From the NCBI GenBank assembly GCA_023415075.1, contig JAEZLU010000065.1:1-10009 (forward strand): a stretch of 10,009 nucleotides of DNA. Reading direction: 5' to 3'. A program made the translations under genes and the position numbers. The notes under the pieces were generated by a model, which was not told the DNA's origin, searched no databases, and saw only the letters and a program-made list of their open reading frames with translations. Shown piece by piece: positions 5,706-10,009 of this stretch (positions within the stretch are counted from its first letter, which is position 1; each line of letters opens with the position of its first letter). The stretch comes from Bacillota bacterium (GTDB lineage: Bacteria; Bacillota; Negativicutes; Sporomusales; UBA7701).

Positions 5706-6833
5706 TCAACCGGCGATGGTTACGCCGACCAGGCGGCCGATGGTAAAGGTGGCAGCGGCGGCGGCCAGGCCGAAGGCCGTCTGGCGGAGGCCGGCGTGGA
5801 GGACAGGGCGGCCGGTGAACAGGGTGATGGCGGCGCCGATGACAAACAGGGCGACGGTGCTGAGGCCGGCGCTGAGGATGAGAGCCGGCAGGCCCTCGAG
5901 GAAGACATAGGGCAGGACCGGCACAACGGCACCGGCGGCAAACAGGAGAAAGGAGGTGATAGCCGCCTCCCAGGCCGAGCCGCCGAGTTCCTCGGGGTCG
6001 ATGCCGAGTTCGTCGCGGGCCAGCGCGTCGAGGGCGGTTTCCGGGTTAGCCATGAGTTTGGCGGCCAGGAGTTTGGCGGTTTCTTCGTCAAGGCCGCGGG
6101 CCTGGTAGATAAGGGTGAGTTCTTCCCGTTCCTCGTCCGGCACGGTTTCGATCTCGTATCTTTCGGTGGAGAGTTGTTTCTCATAGAGTTCGCGGGAGCT
6201 CTGGACCGATATCCATTCGCCGAGGGCCATCGAGATGGCGCCGGCCAGCAGGCCGGCCAGGCCGGTCAGGAGGATGCCGTTGGCGGCAACTTCAGCACCG
6301 GCGACACCCATGACCAGGTTGAAGTTGGAGATAAGGCCGTCGCTGGCGCCAAGGACGGCGGCTCTGAGGGCGTTGCCGCCGGCGCTGCGGTGGCGGCCTT
6401 CGAGCTTGGCCAGTTCGCTGCCTTCCATGCCGGCACCGCGGCTGCTTTGGCTCATCTGCTGCAGCAGGCGGGCGTGAGAGTGTTCGGCGGCGATCATCCC
6501 TTTGGCTTCGGCTTGACCGGCGTAGCCGTTCATAGCCTGGCGCTCGGTGGCCGCCAGGGTGGGCAGGATGAGTTCGGGGCCGAAACGGCGGGCCAGCCAG
6601 GTAAGAACCCGGGTCCGCCAGGAGGGGCGGAAAGCCGCCGGTGAGGCGCCGGCGGCCGCCAGGCGGCCGGCCCATTCGGCGGCGTGCTTGTCTTCGGTGG
6701 CCGCCAGGCGCCGGTAGACTTCGGCCAAGCGGGGGTCTTTCTCGTTTTCGGCGAGGATGGCGTAAAGGGCGGCGCTGTTGCGTTCGTCTTCGAGGTTGGC
6801 CCGGAAACGGTCAAGGTCTTTATGAGGGTCCAT
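5706..6833 (-). CDS. Rubrerythrin-like/CCC1 fusion, probable membrane iron (or manganese) transporter
   Basis: A 375-residue fusion. Residues 1-125 form a ferritin-like/rubrerythrin-type helical domain with the expected di-iron ligands: Glu17, E47-DK-H50, Glu97 and E117-HS-H120, two EXXH motifs in the right order. Residues 150-375 form a VIT1/CCC1 domain, opening with LRAAVLGASDGLISNFNLVMGVAGA (156-180), then GAISMALGEWISV, a cytoplasmic charged segment (213-285, STERYEIETVPDEEREEL) and three further membrane helices (about 288-375). The order matches membrane-bound ferritin (MbfA-like) proteins, which oxidise and export iron in proteobacteria. Direction and metal here are inferred from that family. 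The start follows CGGAGG; a longer overlapping frame starting at 6955 is in another phase and rejected. It is the first gene of the operon with the iron-sulfur flavoprotein and the exported hydrolase. No Fur-like box was recognised in 6834-6982. Confidence 0.92.
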   Translation of the reverse strand: MDPHKDLDRFRANLEDERNSAALYAILAENEKDPRLAEVYRRLAATEDKHAAEWAGRLAAAGASPAAFRPSWRTRVLTWLARRFGPELILPTLAATERQAMNGYAGQAEAKGMIAAEHSHARLLQQMSQSSRGAGMEGSELAKLEGRHRSAGGNALRAAVLGASDGLISNFNLVMGVAGAEVAANGILLTGLAGLLAGAISMALGEWISVQSSRELYEKQLSTERYEIETVPDEEREELTLIYQARGLDEETAKLLAAKLMANPETALDALARDELGIDPEELGGSAWEAAITSFLLFAAGAVVPVLPYVFLEGLPALILSAGLSTVALFVIGAAITLFTGRPVLHAGLRQTAFGLAAAAATFTIGRLVGVTIAG

Positions 6834-6982
6834 GGTATCCTCCGGAGGTTTGAAAGGTTATGGGTATTATTTCCTTGCCCCTGGCGCCTATTCCTCCCGC
6901 GATTTTGGCCCAAAACCCTTTTTGTAGAAGTCTGAGGCCGTTCAGAAGGTCCCATATGCTTTGGTATATTTGTCCCGCAAGC

Positions 6983-7010
6983 AAAAGGCCGGGCCGCTCA
7001 GCGGCCCAGC
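6983..7010 (-). terminator. Terminator of the alcohol dehydrogenase-DUF523 operon
   Basis: On the minus strand GCTGGGCCGC pairs with GCGGCCCGGC (one G-T wobble) and the 3-base loop is TGA, which is the stop codon of the DUF523 gene. A short CTTTTGC run follows. The stem is very stable but the T run is only four long, so termination may be partial. It lies about 150 bases before the CCC1 fusion start. Confidence 0.7.
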
Positions 7011-7474
7011 AGGTTCAAAAGGGTCTGTTCGTCAATGGTTTCTTCGGTGTAAAGCGGCAGGCCGCAGGCGGCCAGGGCAGCAGCGGCCACCCCCAAGCCG
7101 GCCGTCTGGGTGCGACTGAAGCTGCCGTCGTAAATCCGGCCGACGCCGCAGGAAGGGCTGCGGGCTTTGAGGATGGCGGCGGTGACCGGGAAGGTGCGGG
7201 CTATGGCAAGCAGTTGGTCGGCGCCCCGGACGAAAGCGGCGCTCAGGTTGTCGCCGCTGCGGCCGATCACCCGGGCCCGGCCGGCAAGGACGTCATTACC
7301 GTCGCCGCCGGTGATTTCAGCCGGCTGGCGGGGTGTGGGCAGGCCGCCGAGCTGCTCGGGGCAGAGGGGCAGAAAGTGGCCGCTGCCGGCGTAGCTAAGC
7401 AGGAGGCCGCAGGCGTTGTGGCCGCCGTCGTAGCGGGCGCAGACGCCGAGAAGACAGGAGCTGACGATTATCAT
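6998..7474 (-). CDS. DUF523/TudS-family [4Fe-4S] protein (thiouracil desulfurase-like)
   Basis: A 158-residue DUF523 protein, the full usual length. The family hallmarks are SSCLLGVCARYDG (5-17), LCPEQLGGLPTPRQPAEI (37-54) and KARSPSCGVGRIYDG (103-117). The three family-conserved cysteines are Cys7, Cys38 and Cys109. In the characterised member TudS, three conserved cysteines hold a [4Fe-4S] cluster that removes sulfur from 2-thiouracil; assigning the same role here is by homology. The start follows AAGGAGGAGG. It begins 17 bases after the alcohol dehydrogenase stop and is surely co-transcribed with it, although the two activities have no obvious link. The family is widespread and most members have no assigned substrate. 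The reading ends exactly in the terminator loop. Confidence 0.92.
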   Translation of the reverse strand: MIIVSSCLLGVCARYDGGHNACGLLLSYAGSGHFLPLCPEQLGGLPTPRQPAEITGGDGNDVLAGRARVIGRSGDNLSAAFVRGADQLLAIARTFPVTAAILKARSPSCGVGRIYDGSFSRTQTAGLGVAAAALAACGLPLYTEETIDEQTLLNLLGR

Positions 7475-7491
7475 CCGCCCTCCTCCTTTGG

Positions 7492-8619
7492 CTAGGCCCA
7501 GGCCCGGCGCAGGAGGGCCTCCATGTCGCCGGCGGTAAAGGGTACAGGGTTGACGCGGGTGGAGCCGAGAAGGGAATTGGCGACAAGCTGGGGCAGGGCG
7601 GCGGTGAAGGCGTCGGCGTTAAGGCCGGCGGCCGCCAGCGAGGTCGGGATAGCGAGGCGGGCGTTCAGGCTGCGGACAACGGTAGCGAAATCGGCGGCGC
7701 CGACGGCGGCGGCCAGACGGTCGTACATGGCCTTAACCCGGTTGTCGCGGCTGTTAAAGTCGATGACATGGGGCAGGACGATGGCGTTGATAAGGCCGTG
7801 ACCAAGGCCGAATTTGCCGCCGACGGCGTGGGAAATGCCGTGGGAGGCACCAACGCCGACGTTGCCGAGGACGAGGCCGGCCAGCGCCTGGAAGTGGTGG
7901 ACTTTCTCGCGGCTGGCGGCAGTGCCTTCAGTGTAGGAGACCGGCAGGTATTCGCAGAGGCCGGCCACGGCGCCGACGGCCATGGGGCCGGTAAAGTCGT
8001 CGATAGCCGGGTTGGTGAAGCCTTCGACAGCGTGGGTCAGGGCGTCGAGGCCGGTTTCGGCGACGACGGCGGCCGGCATGGTCAGGGTAAGGTCGGCGTC
8101 GAGGATGGCGATATCGGGGATGAAGGCCGGCGTCTTGAGACCGACCTTAAGGTCGCGGTCGCGGAAGGTTATGACTGCTGTTTTGGTGACTTCGCTGCCG
8201 GTACCGGAGGTGGAGGGGATGGCCACCAGGCGGACGGCCCGGCGGCGGCCCGGCAGGTTGCCGGCCAGGGCGGCGGCGAAGTCGAGTTCCGGGTATTCGC
8301 CAAACAGGGCGATGGCTTTGGCGGCGTCAAGAGCCGCCCCGCCGCCGACGGCGATGATGAGGTCGGGGGCGAAGGCCCGCATTGCGGCTACGCCGGACTG
8401 AATAATCCCAGTGTCGGGATTGGCGGGAATGCCGCTGTGGACGGCGGTGACAGCGCCTTTTTGCCGCATAATTGCTTCGATGCGGCCGACGACGCCGCTT
8501 TTCAGCATCGACGAGCCACCGGTGACGATGAAGGCGCGGCCGGCCTCCACGGTGGCCAGGTGCTCAAGCGAGCCGCGGCCGATGACGAGAGCCTGGCCGC
8601 CAAGGATGAGCTCTTTCAT
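7492..8619 (-). CDS. Iron-containing (group III) alcohol dehydrogenase
   Basis: A 375-residue protein, the usual length of the Fe-ADH family of NAD(P)-dependent dehydrogenases. The N-terminal nucleotide-binding domain has GRGSLEHL (14-21), VGGGAALDAAKAIA (91-104) and PSTSGTGSEVT (135-145). The C-terminal helical domain has the metal ligands Asp192 and His196 (TGLDALTHAVEGF) and His260 and His274 (SHGISHAVGGKFGLGHG), with His264 also conserved, so the site is complete. The open frame extends to 8715, but ATG at 8619 is chosen: GGAGGA lies 6 bases before it and the extra 32 residues are unlike the family. The substrate (short alcohols, butanol, 1,3-propanediol, hydroxybutyrate and others occur in the family) cannot be set from sequence. 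It follows the carbonic anhydrase terminator and so needs its own promoter, which I could not place with confidence. DUF523 follows in the same operon. Confidence 0.94.
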   Translation of the reverse strand: MKELILGGQALVIGRGSLEHLATVEAGRAFIVTGGSSMLKSGVVGRIEAIMRQKGAVTAVHSGIPANPDTGIIQSGVAAMRAFAPDLIIAVGGGAALDAAKAIALFGEYPELDFAAALAGNLPGRRRAVRLVAIPSTSGTGSEVTKTAVITFRDRDLKVGLKTPAFIPDIAILDADLTLTMPAAVVAETGLDALTHAVEGFTNPAIDDFTGPMAVGAVAGLCEYLPVSYTEGTAASREKVHHFQALAGLVLGNVGVGASHGISHAVGGKFGLGHGLINAIVLPHVIDFNSRDNRVKAMYDRLAAAVGAADFATVVRSLNARLAIPTSLAAAGLNADAFTAALPQLVANSLLGSTRVNPVPFTAGDMEALLRRAWA

Positions 8620-8646
8620 GGCTGTTCCTCCAGCTATTGTGCTTCT

Positions 8647-8678
8647 GGAGATTATTCCGAGCCGGCCGGCCAATCTCC
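8647..8678. repeat. Inverted repeat in the alcohol dehydrogenase leader
   Basis: GGAGATT (8647-8653) and AATCTCC (8672-8678) form perfect 7-bp arms with an 18-base spacer that includes GGCCGGCC. It lies 28 bases upstream of the dehydrogenase start, after the carbonic anhydrase terminator. It could be an operator for a dimeric regulator or a hairpin in the mRNA leader. Confidence 0.5.
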
Positions 8679-8689
8679 TGCCGGAAAAC

Positions 8690-8710
8690 AAAAAAGCAGC
8701 AGCGCTGCTT
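8690..8710 (-). terminator. Rho-independent terminator of the carbonic anhydrase gene
   Basis: On the minus strand AAGCAGC pairs perfectly with GCTGCTT around a GCT loop and runs straight into T residues (8695-8690). It begins 25 bases after the carbonic anhydrase stop and ends about 70 bases before the alcohol dehydrogenase start, separating the two genes. Confidence 0.8.
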
Positions 8711-8735
8711 GACAAGGGTCTACGGCGGGCCGGCC

Positions 8736-9311
8736 TTATTCGGCCAGCGCCTGATAACCGTCGATGATTATCCGGATTTCGCCGCTTACAGGATCAAAGA
8801 GGAGCCCGTGGACAGGGATATCGCGGGGAACGAGCGGATTGGCGCGGATGCGTTCTACGACTTTGGCGACGTTGCTCTCGGGCTGATGAATGTTGTCAAG
8901 CCAAGCGGCCAATTGGCCCTCGACCATTTTCACGGCATCAGCCGATATCCCTCTGTCCAGCATTTTGGTGATGAGGCCGGCCGGGGTGGCATGGGCGGCG
9001 CCGCAATCTTCGTGACCAATAACAAGTATTTCTTTGACGCCGAGTTCAAAGACGGCGAGCAGCAGGCTGCGGATAGTGGTTTCAAACGGGCCGGTTATCG
9101 AGTTGCCGGCGTTTTTGATGACGACGGCGTCTTCGCGGCGGATACCCACCGCCGGCTCGAGAAAGTCTACGAGGCGGGTGTCCATGCAGGTGAATATCGC
9201 CAGCTGACGCCGCGGCAGTTTGCTTGGTTTGGCGGCGGTAACGGGGAAGGACAGCGGAGGGTTGGCGATAAACCGGCGGTTGGCCTCAAGTATCTGCTCC
9301 AAGACGGTCAT
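8736..9311 (-). CDS. Beta-class carbonic anhydrase
   Basis: A 191-residue beta-carbonic anhydrase, interconverting CO2 and bicarbonate in the cytoplasm. The zinc site is visible as CMDTRL (Cys42, with the Asp44-Arg46 dyad) and GHEDCGAAHA (His100 and Cys103). NAGNSITGP (67-75) is the usual substrate-side loop, and the compact length matches small prokaryotic clade members. The frame is open upstream to 9407, but ATG at 9311 is chosen because AAGGAG lies 7 bases before it and the extra 32 residues are unlike the family. It lies 147 bases after the DNA methyltransferase gene and has its own terminator, so it is probably mostly a single-gene unit. A role in supplying bicarbonate for carboxylation or in CO2-fixing anaerobic metabolism is possible, but nothing nearby shows which. 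Confidence 0.95.
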   Translation of the reverse strand: MTVLEQILEANRRFIANPPLSFPVTAAKPSKLPRRQLAIFTCMDTRLVDFLEPAVGIRREDAVVIKNAGNSITGPFETTIRSLLLAVFELGVKEILVIGHEDCGAAHATPAGLITKMLDRGISADAVKMVEGQLAAWLDNIHQPESNVAKVVERIRANPLVPRDIPVHGLLFDPVSGEIRIIIDGYQALAE

Positions 9312-9458
9312 GGTACCGCTCCTTCCGGCGGCAGAGAAAAAAGCCGACCCCAGTTCCATCAGCCGACTTTTGTTCGCCATTTTGCTTATTAAGTTGGTTG
9401 GCGGCAATTGTAATTCCTATATTTGTTAATAAATAACACCAAAAAGCGAAAAAAAGGA

Positions 9459-9959
9459 TTAGCAGGACGAGGCGGCGTTCAGAACCGCCTTTTCGTGGTC
9501 CAGCAGCCATTGTTTACGCCAGAGGCCGCCGCCGTAGCCGGTCAGGCTGCCGTCGGCGCCGACCACCCGGTGGCAGGGTATGAGGATGTTGAGGCGGTTG
9601 CAGCCGTTGGCGTGGCCCACCGCCCGGACGGCGCGGGGCCGGTCGATGCGGGCGGCGATTTCGCGATAGCTGGCGGTCTGGCCGAAGGGTATATTGACAA
9701 GGGCAGCCCAGACGGTAGTCTGAAATACTGTCCCGTGCGGCAGAAGCGGCAGGGAAAAGGTACGCCGCCGGCCGGCGAAGTATTCCGCGAGCTGGGCCAG
9801 CGCCTGGCGAAGGCAGACCGGCGGCTGGGACGACGGGTCGTCCTTGGCCGGGACATAGCGGACGGCGACGATGCCGGTGACAGTAGCGGTGACGGCCAAT
9901 GGGCCGAGCGGGCTGTCAAGGTAGCCTGTGTAGCGCTCGCCGGTGGTGGAAGGCTCCAT
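9459..9959 (-). CDS. ogt: Methylated-DNA-[protein]-cysteine S-methyltransferase
   Basis: A 166-residue suicide repair protein that moves the methyl group of O6-methylguanine (or O4-methylthymine) to its own cysteine. The N-terminal part (10-75) is the Ogt/AGT N-terminal domain; the C-terminal domain has the helix-turn-helix around SYREIAARIDRPRAVRAVGHANG (97-119) with the probable Arg finger at 112, the nucleophile Cys129 in IPCHRVVG (127-134) and GYGGGLWRKQWLLDHE (141-156). The usual Asn-Pro before the active-site strand is Asn-Arg (NRLNILIPC), a small deviation. The start follows AGAGGG. Only 50 bases upstream are visible, so its promoter and upstream neighbour are unknown. The symbol is used in the general family sense. 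Confidence 0.94.
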   Translation of the reverse strand: MEPSTTGERYTGYLDSPLGPLAVTATVTGIVAVRYVPAKDDPSSQPPVCLRQALAQLAEYFAGRRRTFSLPLLPHGTVFQTTVWAALVNIPFGQTASYREIAARIDRPRAVRAVGHANGCNRLNILIPCHRVVGADGSLTGYGGGLWRKQWLLDHEKAVLNAASSC

Positions 9960-10009
9960 ACGGTTACCCTCTTTCTGGCTAGTGATCTTGGGATGAGTTT
10001 ATGCGGCCG

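Noticed and set aside
5681..5708. CAACCGG repeats between the CCC1 fusion and the flavoprotein gene
   Set aside because: The arms pair over only about five bases and lack a T run; the copies are too short to call a meaningful repeat.
6834..6982. Promoter or Fur-type box before the rubrerythrin-like/CCC1 gene
   Set aside because: Several AT-rich hexamers occur (TATACC, TATGGG, TAATAC) but none pairs with a credible -35 box at proper spacing, and no Fur-like palindrome is clear.
9340..9372. Repeated GTCGGCT with a T run in the carbonic anhydrase leader, looking like a riboswitch terminator
   Set aside because: The two copies are direct, not inverted, so they cannot form a stem together, and no known riboswitch core was recognised upstream.
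9447..9500. Possible terminator after the methyltransferase gene (seven T residues on the minus strand)
   Set aside because: The nearest stem (GGCGG/CCGCC) is about 15 bases from the T run; only a long, irregular AAAAGG/CCTTTT pairing joins them.
9286..9510. A 74-codon minus-strand frame with a hydrophobic stretch between the methyltransferase and carbonic anhydrase genes
   Set aside because: It has no ribosome site, starts inside the methyltransferase gene, ends inside the carbonic anhydrase gene, and its hydrophobic part comes from the T-rich gap.

Overview
The window reads as ordinary chromosomal DNA from a GC-rich member of the Bacillota. Strong purine-rich Shine-Dalgarno sites (AGGAGG-like) sit 5-9 bases before most starts, genes are packed into short same-strand operons, and intrinsic terminators are common. 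The gene mix (iron-sulfur flavoprotein, Fe-type alcohol dehydrogenase, rubrerythrin-like/CCC1 fusion, TudS-type DUF523) suggests an anaerobe. A Negativicutes host (Sporomusa-like) is my best guess, but this is inference and not shown directly. I saw no tRNA, rRNA, CRISPR array, insertion sequence or phage gene, and no gene-free stretch longer than about 180 bases.

Twelve of the thirteen well-supported genes lie on the minus strand, so the layout is given in their direction of transcription, from high to low coordinates. (1) 9959-8690: an O6-methylguanine-DNA methyltransferase and, after a 147-base AT-rich gap, a beta-carbonic anhydrase closed by a hairpin terminator. (2) 8619-6983: an iron-dependent alcohol dehydrogenase followed 17 bases later by a TudS/DUF523 protein, closed by a terminator whose loop is the stop codon. 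(3) 6833-4241: an apparent iron and redox operon containing a rubrerythrin-like/CCC1 membrane fusion, a [4Fe-4S] flavoprotein and a UPF0173 metallo-beta-lactamase-fold hydrolase that, unusually, carries a signal peptide. It ends in a 14-bp-stem terminator. (4) 3954-4244 (plus strand): the only plus-strand gene, a small unknown protein with a charged helical tail, convergent with operon 3 and sharing its terminator palindrome. (5) 3875-3128: a possible 29-codon leader ORF, then a compact HD-GYP phosphodiesterase with its own terminator. (6) 3000-1: an AbrB-type membrane protein, a macrodomain hydrolase and a VOC protein in tight succession, then after 173 bases a four-carbon acid sugar kinase whose C-terminal part lies outside the window.

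No gene cluster here is convincingly a new defence or biosynthetic system. The items most worth checking are the exported UPF0173 hydrolase in an iron operon, the leader ORF and hairpin before the HD-GYP gene, the small unknown plus-strand protein, the competing RNA structures at 4226-4273, and the repeated embedding of stop codons in terminator hairpins.
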